From positions 1 through 20,696 of the forward strand of contig CAMDSS010000010.1 of the NCBI GenBank assembly GCA_945907085.1: a DNA stretch of 20,696 bases, written 5' to 3'. Within the stretch, counting starts at the first letter, position 1; each line of letters begins with the position of its first letter. Under the pieces are notes generated by a model. The model worked only from the letters and a program-made list of their open reading frames with translations. It ran no database searches and was not told the DNA's origin. Origin of the DNA: Cyanobium sp. NIES-981 (GTDB taxonomy: Bacteria > Cyanobacteriota > Cyanobacteriia > PCC-6307 > Cyanobiaceae). The translations under genes and the position numbers were made by a program. Of the stretch, positions 1 through 6,766 are shown one piece after another.

Positions 1-1
1 C

Positions 2-934
2 TGGAATGCCACCCGCTTCGCCCTGATGAACCTGGGCGGCGAGACCCCCGCCAGCCTGGGTGAACCCGATCCCGAGGCCCTGCAGCTGGCAGACCGCTGG
101 ATCCTCTCGCGCCTGGCCCGGGTGAACGCTGAAACCGCCGAGCGCTACGGCTCCTATGGCCTGGGCGAGGCGGCAAAGGGCCTCTATGAGTTCGCCTGGA
201 ATGAGGTGTGCGACTGGACGATCGAGTTGCTCAAGCGGCGTCTGAATCCCGGTGAGAACCCGAGCCCTGAAGCCCTGGCCGACCAGCGGGTGGCCCGCCA
301 GGTGCTGGCCAAGGTGCTGGGCGCCCTGCTCGTGATGCTGCATCCGCTGATGCCCCACTTGAGCGAAGAGCTCTGGCACGGCCTCACCACCGAGCCCGAC
401 ACCACCTTTCTGGCGTTGCAGAGCTGGCCCAGCCTGGATGGGGCGGCCCTCGACGACCAACTGGAGGCTCAGTTCGCCGAGCTGATCGAGGCCATTCGGG
501 TGGTGCGCAACCTGCGGGCCGTGGCCGGTCTCAAGCCGGCCCAACCCGTGCCCGTGCAGTTCGTCACCGGCCGGAACGATCTGGCAGCGCTGCTGCTGCA
601 AGCCACCGCCGACATCACCGCCCTCACCCGGGCTGAAAGCGTCACGGTGCTCTCCACCGCTGAACCTGGCCAGCGCTGCCTGGCCGGCGTGAGCGGCGAG
701 CTCCAGGTGCTCTTGCCCATTGAGGGCTTGGTGGATCTCGAGGCGCTCAAGGGTCGCCTGGGGAAGGATTTGGCGAAGGCGGAGAAAGAGATGGCTGGCC
801 TGTCAGGGCGCTTGGCCAATCCCAACTTCGCCAGCAAAGCGCCCCCGGAGGTGGTGGTGGAATGCCAGGCCAATTTGGCGGAGGCCCAAGCCCAGGCCGC
901 CTTGGCCCGCAAGCGTTTGGCGGATCTGGGCTAG
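2..934 (+). CDS. valS: Valine--tRNA ligase, C-terminal part (5' end outside window)
   Basis: This is the last ~310 residues of cytoplasmic valyl-tRNA synthetase, which charges tRNA-Val with valine. The frame is open from base 2 and begins with WNATRFALMN, the conserved stretch at the end of the catalytic core just before the anticodon-binding domain. Next comes the alpha-helical anticodon-binding domain (about 25-160, with LHPLMPHLSEELW). The protein ends in the ValRS-specific C-terminal coiled coil (last ~65 residues, KDLAKAEKEMAGLSGRL ... ANLAEAQAQAALARKRL), which contacts the tRNA elbow. The Rossmann core with HIGH and KMSKS lies upstream of the window. A membrane protein gene follows after 25 nt on the same strand, so the two are probably cotranscribed. 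Identification is secure; only the missing N-terminal part limits it. Confidence 0.96.
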   Translation, partial: WNATRFALMNLGGETPASLGEPDPEALQLADRWILSRLARVNAETAERYGSYGLGEAAKGLYEFAWNEVCDWTIELLKRRLNPGENPSPEALADQRVARQVLAKVLGALLVMLHPLMPHLSEELWHGLTTEPDTTFLALQSWPSLDGAALDDQLEAQFAELIEAIRVVRNLRAVAGLKPAQPVPVQFVTGRNDLAALLLQATADITALTRAESVTVLSTAEPGQRCLAGVSGELQVLLPIEGLVDLEALKGRLGKDLAKAEKEMAGLSGRLANPNFASKAPPEVVVECQANLAEAQAQAALARKRLADLG

Positions 935-959
935 ACCCGTACCCTCGGCTCCGCCATCC

Positions 960-1580
960 ATGGATCTCCATCCTTCGCTCTGGCTGGAGCAGGTGCTGCC
1001 TGCCCTGCGATCACCCCTTGGTATTGCGGCGTTTGTGCCCCTCTATGCCCTCTGGGTCACCCTGTTGTTGCCGGGGGTGTGGGCATCGATGGTGGCCGGG
1101 GCCCTCTATGGCACCTGGGGGGGCAGCTTCCTGGTGTTTTTGGGGGCCTGTTTGGGGGCCGAGGCCGCTTTCCTACTGGGTCGCACCTGGCTTCGGGATT
1201 GGGCGCGCCGCCGGCTGCTCACCTTCCCCAAGCTCCTGGCCATCGAGAAAGGTGTCAGCCGGGAGGGCCTGAAGCTGGTGTTGCTCACCCGGCTCTCGCC
1301 TGCGTTTCCCTTCAGCCTGCTCAACTTCGCCTATGGCCTCAGCGAAGTGAGCCTGCGGGATTACACCCTGGGCCTGGTTGGCATCATCCCGGGCACCATT
1401 TTGTTTTGTGGCCTCGGCGCCTTAGCGGGCGACGTGGCTCGCTTTGGCGACGTGCTCTCGGGTCAGGCGGACCCGGCAACCTGGGCCCTGCGGGTGGTGG
1501 GCTTGCTCGCCACCGTGGCATCGGTGTGGCTGGTGGGCCGGGCCGCCCAGCGGGCCATCAAGGGCGGGGAGCTGGATTGA
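960..1580 (+). CDS. TVP38/TMEM64 (DedA/VTT) family membrane protein
   Basis: A 206-residue inner-membrane protein of the TVP38/TMEM64 branch of the DedA/VTT superfamily; related proteins are implicated in lipid scrambling or flipping and membrane homeostasis, but the substrate here is unknown. Visible features are an N-terminal hydrophobic helix (about 20-45) and the family core GALYGTWGGSFLVFLGACLG. A charged stretch RTWLRDWARRRL follows, then the re-entrant-loop signature LTRLSPAFPFSLLNFAYGLS and GIIPGTILFCGLGALAGD, and a last helix near 175-195. I chose the ATG at 960 because the family core begins soon after it. A longer in-frame opening from 720 would run through valS in another frame and is not credible. 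No clear Shine-Dalgarno is visible, so it may be translated by coupling to valS 25 nt upstream. Confidence 0.88.
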   Translation: MDLHPSLWLEQVLPALRSPLGIAAFVPLYALWVTLLLPGVWASMVAGALYGTWGGSFLVFLGACLGAEAAFLLGRTWLRDWARRRLLTFPKLLAIEKGVSREGLKLVLLTRLSPAFPFSLLNFAYGLSEVSLRDYTLGLVGIIPGTILFCGLGALAGDVARFGDVLSGQADPATWALRVVGLLATVASVWLVGRAAQRAIKGGELD

Positions 1581-1591
1581 TCGGGCCTGCG

Positions 1592-2980
1592 TTAGGAGGT
1601 GGGATTGGGATGGCAGGCAGATTTCGCTGCGATCACCAGGACAACGCCGAGCAGCATGAGCAGCCCAAAGCTGACCAGGATGCCGTTTTGATGGCCCACG
1701 ATGGCCGAGAGATAGCCCACGGCCACCACCGTGACCGCTAGCAAGCTGCCGGAGCCGATCAACCAGCGCCGCCGCTTCGAACTTCCCTCAAGCGGTCGCT
1801 TCAGGCTGCTGATGGCTACGAGGGCGTACACCAGCAGGAAGCCCAGCACGGAGAAGCCGCCCAGGGTGCTGTAGGCCTGGCTTGCTGTGATTCCCTGCAG
1901 GATCAGAACGCATCCCACCAGAATCAACGGCAATGCCGTGGCTGCCAGGGCCGCCGCCGGGGTGTGGAAGCGCGGGTGAACCGCCCCAAGGGGCTTGGGT
2001 AGCACCCCTGATTGGGCGAGGCTGAAGCTCACCCGTCCCAGGGCGGTGAGACTGCCGAGGGTGGTGCCAAACAGACAGAGAAAGGCGCCCCCTTTGATCC
2101 AGGTGCCGGCACTGGGTTGACCCAGGCGGTCGGCTAGCAGGCTGATCGGATCGAGGCCGAGGCGTTCGGAGGCAGGCAGCCAGGCCAAGCCCTCACTGAG
2201 CACCACGGCCCAGAGCAGAAATAGACCGCCGGCCAGCAGGACGGCCACCCGCATCGCCCGGGGCACCGTTCGCTCCGGATGCTTGGTCTCCTGGCCCAGG
2301 TTGGCGGCGCTTTCAAAGCCGATAAAGCTCAGCACCGCAATCATGAGGCCGCCTTGGATTTGGTTTAGGCGGTCGCCGGTTGGGTTGAGGGCCCGGAGGT
2401 CCGCCGGGGCACCCCCGTGTTGGAGAACCACCCCACACAGGCCCAGCACGATCAGCACGGAGATGCTTTCGGTGAGCAGCATCGTGGTGGTTGAAAGCCT
2501 CACATCCCGGCGAGCCAGGGCCAGGCAGCCCAGGCCCCCCACCAGAAAAGCTGCGAAGGCAGGCACCGGAAGTCCGATCCGGTGGGCGAAGGCATCGAGA
2601 TAAAACCCGAAGAACATCAGGCAGGCCAGCATCACCGAGCCATAGCCGAGAAACAGGGCCCAGGTCGCCAGGGCTCCGGCCTGGGGTCCGAGTCCGGCGC
2701 TGACATAGCCAGCAATTCCATTGGCCTGCCCGGGCTCATGGCGGAACAGCACCAGGGTCTCGCTGACGAGGGCGATGGCGATCAGGGCAAAGGCGTAGGC
2801 GATCCAGGTGGCCTGGCCAGCCACGGCGAAGGCCTGGGGAATGTTGATGACCGCCGTGAGGGTGAGGCCGATGGTGGCCACGGCCTGGGCCGTGATGGCC
2901 ACGGGGCCGAGGTTGTCCACGAGGCGAACTTCGGGGGAGGTCGTCTTTGGCGCTCCGGGAGGCGTTGGGTTAGCTCGCAT
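1592..2980 (-). CDS. APC-superfamily amino acid/polyamine permease
   Basis: A 462-residue polytopic inner-membrane transporter with about 12 hydrophobic segments, the usual length for the amino acid-polyamine-organocation superfamily. Typical features are the first-helix region VAITAQAVATIGLTLTAV and the conserved middle motif SFIGFESAANLGQETKHPER followed by TVPRAM. Near the end lie SFSLAQSGVLPKPLGAVHP and a basic loop (LKRPLEGSSKRRRW). The substrate cannot be assigned from sequence alone. The ATG at 2980 is preferred over a TTG at 2995 because GGGGAG lies 7 nt before it. The gene converges on the TVP38-like gene with only 11 nt between stop codons, and diverges from the PhoX-like gene across a 240-nt regulatory region. 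Confidence 0.88.
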   Translation of the reverse strand: MRANPTPPGAPKTTSPEVRLVDNLGPVAITAQAVATIGLTLTAVINIPQAFAVAGQATWIAYAFALIAIALVSETLVLFRHEPGQANGIAGYVSAGLGPQAGALATWALFLGYGSVMLACLMFFGFYLDAFAHRIGLPVPAFAAFLVGGLGCLALARRDVRLSTTTMLLTESISVLIVLGLCGVVLQHGGAPADLRALNPTGDRLNQIQGGLMIAVLSFIGFESAANLGQETKHPERTVPRAMRVAVLLAGGLFLLWAVVLSEGLAWLPASERLGLDPISLLADRLGQPSAGTWIKGGAFLCLFGTTLGSLTALGRVSFSLAQSGVLPKPLGAVHPRFHTPAAALAATALPLILVGCVLILQGITASQAYSTLGGFSVLGFLLVYALVAISSLKRPLEGSSKRRRWLIGSGSLLAVTVVAVGYLSAIVGHQNGILVSFGLLMLLGVVLVIAAKSACHPNPTS

Positions 2981-2987
2981 TTTTCGT

Positions 2988-2993
2988 CTCCCC
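2988..2993 (-). promoter_or_regulatory. Ribosome binding site of the APC permease
   Basis: On the minus strand GGGGAG sits 7 nt before the ATG at 2980. It decides that start over the in-frame TTG at 2995, which it could not serve. The downstream arm (in minus-strand sense) of an inverted repeat at 2992-3017 touches this site, so a hairpin in the leader could affect ribosome access; that last point is inference. Confidence 0.6.
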
Positions 2994-3017
2994 AAGCCAA
3001 GGGCCTACTGGGCTTGG
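2992..3017. repeat. Inverted repeat CCAAGCC/GGCTTGG in the permease leader
   Basis: CCAAGCC at 2992-2998 is the exact reverse complement of GGCTTGG at 3011-3017, with a 12-nt spacer. An alternative register, AGCCAAG (2995-3001) with CTTGGCT (3013-3019), is also perfect over 7 bp. It lies directly upstream of the permease ribosome binding site. It could be a leader hairpin or a protein-binding dyad; the sequence cannot say which. Confidence 0.5.
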
Positions 3018-3084
3018 CTGGGGACTCCCAGGTTGCCGTTGCTATCGATGGAGCCTAATCGTTTGTCGCACAGGATGCTTTGAT

Positions 3085-3116
3085 TTGTATTTGGCAAGCC
3101 TTGGGCTTGTATTTGG
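3085..3116. repeat. 10-bp direct repeat flanking a second CAAGCC/GGCTTG dyad
   Basis: TTGTATTTGG occurs at 3085-3094 and again at 3107-3116, a 22-bp period, or about two helical turns. Lying between the copies and running into the second is a perfect 6-bp inverted repeat, CAAGCC (3095-3100) and GGCTTG (3104-3109), with a 3-nt spacer. The same hexamer pair forms the dyad at 2992-3017. The arrangement is just upstream of the Pho-box half sites and suggests an operator, but no regulator is identified. Confidence 0.45.
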
Positions 3117-3124
3117 GGATTCAA

Positions 3125-3152
3125 TTTAACCGCCTTAATCTCATTTTAATTG
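3125..3152 (+). promoter_or_regulatory. Pho box (PhoB/SphR-type binding site) upstream of the PhoX-like gene
   Basis: Cyanobacterial Pho boxes are tandem 8-bp repeats close to PyTTAAPyPyT with 3-nt spacers. CTTAATCT at 3134-3141 matches this fully. After a 3-nt spacer (CAT), TTTAATTG at 3145-3152 matches all but the last base, which gives the canonical 11-bp period. A third half-site-like octamer, TTTAACCG at 3125-3132, lies upstream but only 9 bp out of phase. The site is about 70 nt before the start of a PhoX-like gene, which is the expected kind of Pho-regulon target. No convincing -10 element could be fixed between the box and the start codon. The site is also about 145 nt upstream of the divergent permease. 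Confidence 0.62.
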
Positions 3153-3220
3153 AACCATAACGACGGATTTCGGTTGCTCGAGGATGTTTAGTCTGATAAA
3201 CAACTTCGTCAATTCGACCG

Positions 3221-6200
3221 ATGGCAGTAAATAAGGTATTAGCAAGATTCAAATCCATAATTACAGATTCCTCACCCTTGGCCTTGGGCGGTCGATCTTC
3301 CGGCCAATCCGTCTTAGATCGGGTTATCGGTGCAACCCAGAGGAGTGGCAATGCCCCCGCGACCCCCCCTGTGGTTGCCGCTCCGCCCGCGGTCGACTAC
3401 ACCATGCGCTCGGCACCGGCCAATCCCGTGCTGGCGAGCCGGGACCTTTCCCCCACGCCCGCTGTTCCATCCGCTGCACCTACAGAGCAGTTCCAGACGG
3501 AGATTTCCGCCTACGTGAACGTGGGCGGCAAGTTGTTCATTATCTCGTCGGGCGGTGGCAGCACCCTGCAGGTGACCGACGCCTCCAATCCTTCGGCGCC
3601 TGCTGCGCCGCTACGCACTTCCCTTGGCACTTACGACAGCACAGCGGTAGCGGCCTTCGGCAGCCTGGTGGCCGTTTCCCTCACCCCCACCGCCTACGCC
3701 ACGAGTGCGGGCCTTGGGCTGGTGCGCTTCTACCGGATCGATCAAACAGGCACTCTCACCCTGGTGAGTGATGTGGTGGCGGGTTACCTGCCCGACAGCA
3801 TTGCTTTCAGTGCGGATGGCAAAAAGCTAGTGATCGCCAATGAGGGTCAGCCGAATGCCACCTATGCGACCGATCGCGACGGCAGCATTGGCATCATTGA
3901 CATCAATGGCGCAACAGGTAGCGAGACCTTCACCTACACGGACCTCAACTTTGCCGGTGTAACCCTCCCGAGCGGAATCCGCATCTCCGGGCCAAGTGGC
4001 ACCACCCAGCGAGCTGACATTGAGCCCGAGTACGTCTCGATTCTTGGCAACTATGCCTATGTCACCCTGCAGGAAAACAATGGCGTCGCCAAAGTCAACC
4101 TCACCACCAAAACGATCGAGAGTGTCTTTGCTCTTGGCACGGTTGACTACAGCAACTTGCTGGTGGATCTGTCTGATCGGGACGGCCCCGCCGCCGGTTC
4201 CGCTAGCTACTCAACCCTGATCAAGCCCCTTCTGGGTCAGGCCTACGAGGGCCTGCGCATGCCTGACGGCATCGCCGCTTTCAGCAAGGGGGGCACGGAT
4301 TACTTCATCACCGCCAACGAAGGCGATGCACGTGAATATGGCACCTACGTGGACGATGCAAGTCGCGGCGATGGGACCAGTGGTCGCGTCAGGCGACTAC
4401 TCGATGACGCCGCGGTCGGCAGCTCGAATCGCACCACCACATTCGGCAGCCGCAGCGTCAGCATCTTCAATGCCAGCACGGGTGCCCTTGTGTGGGACAG
4501 CGGCAGCACCCTCCAGACCATTGCCATCGCCGCTGGCTTGTATGACGACGGCCGCAGCGACGACAAGGGCGTTGAGCCCGAAGGCGTGGTGGTCAAGGAG
4601 CTGAACGGCCGCACCTACGCGATCGTCAGCATGGAGCGCACCACCAAGTCGATGCTGGCGGTGTTCGACATCACCAACCCTGCGGCAGTCAGCTTCGTGA
4701 CCAGCACCGTGCTGGCCAGCAGCCTTTCACCCGAGGGCCTGCTGGTGATCGATGCCAAGGACAGCCCCACCAAGCGCGATCTGCTGGTGGTCTCCAATGA
4801 GGTGTCGAACACTCTCGACTTCCTGGATCTCGGAGCCCTGGTCGCTGCGCCTGAGGTGGCTGGTGCCGGCACCTTCACCCCCACCATGCTGAAGGATGTG
4901 GCCGGTGGCCCCGAGCTGAAGATCACCAGCCTGATCACTAACGGCGAGTTCACCGACGGGACCACTCCCGGCAGCGTCTATGTGCCTCCGGGCATCTTCG
5001 ATGGCCAGGGGGCCTACTCCAATGGTGACGGCACCTACACCCTGCTCGTCAACCACGAGGTCGGGGCTTCAGTCGCCTATGCCTATACCGCCGAGGGCTT
5101 GAATGCCGCTGTGACCGGTTCCCGCATCAGCCGCCTTGTCGTCGACATCGATGCCGACGACAACAGGGCCAACGGCTTCCAGTCGCGCATCGTCACAGGC
5201 GGCCTGGCCTACGACAAGGTGATCGGTACCGATACCAACGGCTTCGATCGCTTCTGTTCCGCCAACCTGGTGGAAGCCAACAGCTTCGGTACTAACCGTG
5301 GTTTCGCTAACCGGATCTATCTCACGGGTGAGGAGGTGTTCGGCGGTGGCGGTGGTGCTTTCTATGCCCTCGATACGGCCAATAGCGACCTCTATCAGGT
5401 GAATGCCTTCGGCAAGGGCACCTGGGAATCCGCCACCGCGATTGACACCGGCAGCACCAATACGGTCGCCGTTCTCCTGTTCGATGACGCGAAGGCTCCT
5501 TTGTACCTCTGGGTCGGCACAAAGACCTCAGGTGGGTTCCTCGAGCGCAACGGCCTTGCGGAAGCCAATGGCTCGCTGTACACCTACGTGCCCACACCTC
5601 GTTTTGGGGAAACCGGTAACAATGCCGACCCCGGCCCCGATTCCGATGATCTCAAGGCCCTCGCCCTCGGAGCCCCTCTTGCTGGTAGCTGGGTGAAGAT
5701 CGAGAAGCCGGCTGGTAAGGCCAGCTACGCCGATCTCACCGACGCCGAGCTCCGCACACTGGCAACCGGCCTCGGTGCCCTGCAGCTCAGCCGCATTGAG
5801 GATGGGGAGGTCAACCCCCTGAATGGCCAGCAGGTGGCCTTCGTCTCCACGGGCACGAAAGATTTCACCAACGGTGATCTTTACGGCAACGTCTACACCT
5901 TGGGCTTTGCTGATGCTTTCTCCCCAGACGGCAGCCTGGCCACCACCGGTGCCAGCACCCTGAGGGTGATCTACGACGCCGACCGCCTCGCCGATCCCAC
6001 CACCGGTCTGCGCAACCCCGATAACATGACTTGGAGTGCTGATGGTTTCCTCTACCTCCAGGAGGACCGGGCCAATGGCGGTGGTACCAGTGTGGCTGAC
6101 GGTAACTTCGGCACCACGGAGGCTTCGATCTGGAAGCTGAACCCCAGCGGCCGCGTCGATCCAGTTACTGGCGTGCCCTCGGAGCGCTGGGCCCAGATCG

Positions 6201-6454
6201 ACCGCACTGCGGTCCCTACCGCCTATGGCCAGAGCCAGGCCGCATACACCGGTGCCGACAACCCCGGCGTCGGTAATTGGGAGTCGTCTGGAATTATCGA
6301 TGTGTCACAGATCTACGGCGCCACGGCCGGCAGCTTCTTCGTTGCCAACGTGCAGGCCCACAGCCTCACCAATGGCAACATCAACGGCTCCGGCTATCTG
6401 GCCGAAGGCGGCCAGATCGACCTGATCCAGCAAATCCGCATGCCCCTGGCCTGA
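3221..6454 (+). CDS. Choice-of-anchor-I region fused to PhoX/DUF839 phosphatase-like protein
   Basis: A 1077-residue, probably exported protein with two parts. Residues about 90-545 look like the choice-of-anchor-I beta-propeller family (IAFSADGKKLVIANEGQPN, YVTLQENNGVAKVNL, and EPEGV from residue 452). Residues about 560-1075 look like the PhoX/DUF839 family (LLVNHEVG with NHE at 611-613; NPDNM at 932-936; WESSGIIDVS near the end). PhoX enzymes are calcium/iron-dependent alkaline phosphatases releasing phosphate from organic esters outside the cytoplasm; activity here is inferred. The N-terminus (MAVNKVLARFKSIITDSS) has no Sec or Tat signal peptide, so export may use another route. The first ~15 codons are AT-rich (GTA, AAT, TTA, AGA, ATA), unlike the GC-rich remainder. 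The Pho box upstream supports induction in low phosphate, and a strong terminator follows. Confidence 0.82.
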   Translation: MAVNKVLARFKSIITDSSPLALGGRSSGQSVLDRVIGATQRSGNAPATPPVVAAPPAVDYTMRSAPANPVLASRDLSPTPAVPSAAPTEQFQTEISAYVNVGGKLFIISSGGGSTLQVTDASNPSAPAAPLRTSLGTYDSTAVAAFGSLVAVSLTPTAYATSAGLGLVRFYRIDQTGTLTLVSDVVAGYLPDSIAFSADGKKLVIANEGQPNATYATDRDGSIGIIDINGATGSETFTYTDLNFAGVTLPSGIRISGPSGTTQRADIEPEYVSILGNYAYVTLQENNGVAKVNLTTKTIESVFALGTVDYSNLLVDLSDRDGPAAGSASYSTLIKPLLGQAYEGLRMPDGIAAFSKGGTDYFITANEGDAREYGTYVDDASRGDGTSGRVRRLLDDAAVGSSNRTTTFGSRSVSIFNASTGALVWDSGSTLQTIAIAAGLYDDGRSDDKGVEPEGVVVKELNGRTYAIVSMERTTKSMLAVFDITNPAAVSFVTSTVLASSLSPEGLLVIDAKDSPTKRDLLVVSNEVSNTLDFLDLGALVAAPEVAGAGTFTPTMLKDVAGGPELKITSLITNGEFTDGTTPGSVYVPPGIFDGQGAYSNGDGTYTLLVNHEVGASVAYAYTAEGLNAAVTGSRISRLVVDIDADDNRANGFQSRIVTGGLAYDKVIGTDTNGFDRFCSANLVEANSFGTNRGFANRIYLTGEEVFGGGGGAFYALDTANSDLYQVNAFGKGTWESATAIDTGSTNTVAVLLFDDAKAPLYLWVGTKTSGGFLERNGLAEANGSLYTYVPTPRFGETGNNADPGPDSDDLKALALGAPLAGSWVKIEKPAGKASYADLTDAELRTLATGLGALQLSRIEDGEVNPLNGQQVAFVSTGTKDFTNGDLYGNVYTLGFADAFSPDGSLATTGASTLRVIYDADRLADPTTGLRNPDNMTWSADGFLYLQEDRANGGGTSVADGNFGTTEASIWKLNPSGRVDPVTGVPSERWAQIDRTAVPTAYGQSQAAYTGADNPGVGNWESSGIIDVSQIYGATAGSFFVANVQAHSLTNGNINGSGYLAEGGQIDLIQQIRMPLA

Positions 6455-6484
6455 TCGTTCCGGATCAGGTTCAGCGGCCCCATC

Positions 6485-6512
6485 GGCCCCTCCCTCGGGA
6501 GGGGCCTTTTTT
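6485..6512 (+). terminator. Rho-independent terminator after the PhoX-like gene
   Basis: A perfect 9-bp stem, GGCCCCTCC paired with GGAGGGGCC around a CTCG loop, is followed at once by six T residues. It starts 30 nt after the PhoX-like stop. The T-run ends against the stop codon of a small gene on the opposite strand. The minus strand has the same hairpin but no U-tract, so termination in that direction would be weaker. Confidence 0.92.
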
Positions 6513-6666
6513 ATGGCAACCGCCAATCGCGGATCGCCGCAATCAGCACAAACCAGGCCAGTCGCAGGCGGGCACTCGCTCCGGGGCGGCCAGCGAGCTC
6601 GGCGTATTTGGCGCGGCCGCATTCGGTTTTGATCCAGTTGTAGGCGGCAGGTTTGGGAGCTTCCAT
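6511..6666 (-). CDS. Small hypothetical protein (start uncertain)
   Basis: A 51-residue reading frame from the ATG at 6666 to a TAA at 6511-6513, starting MEAPKPAAYNWIKTECGRAK and ending in a hydrophobic, tryptophan-bearing tail (RLRLAWFVLIAAIRDWRLP). Third codon positions are mostly G or C, like the neighbouring genes, and the residue mix (W, Y, K, E) is more protein-like than antisense noise. The plausible sequence continues upstream without an ATG, GTG or TTG (GRSYSGWHSKAIARHDGA). The true start may therefore be further out, for example an ATT at 6750 giving 79 residues; further extension would overlap the osmoprotectant gene on the other strand. I do not recognise the family. The C-terminal helix could be a membrane or amphipathic anchor. 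Confidence 0.5.
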   Translation of the reverse strand: MEAPKPAAYNWIKTECGRAKYAELAGRPGASARLRLAWFVLIAAIRDWRLP

Positions 6667-6766
6667 GGCGCCATCGTGGCGCGCGATGGCCTTACTGTGC
6701 CAACCAGAGTAGCTGCGACCGGGTGGAACCGGGCGGTTCCAGTGACCAATCCGGAGTGCGGCTTCG

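Noticed and set aside
720..959. N-terminal extension of the TVP38-like protein
   Set aside because: It runs through the ValRS coiled coil in another frame and reads as Trp/Arg-rich noise; the family sequence begins at the ATG at 960.
6514..6633. Short plus-strand ORF after the terminator (MATANRGSPQ...)
   Set aside because: It lies downstream of a strong terminator, is antisense to the better-looking small minus-strand gene, and is Arg/Gly-rich.
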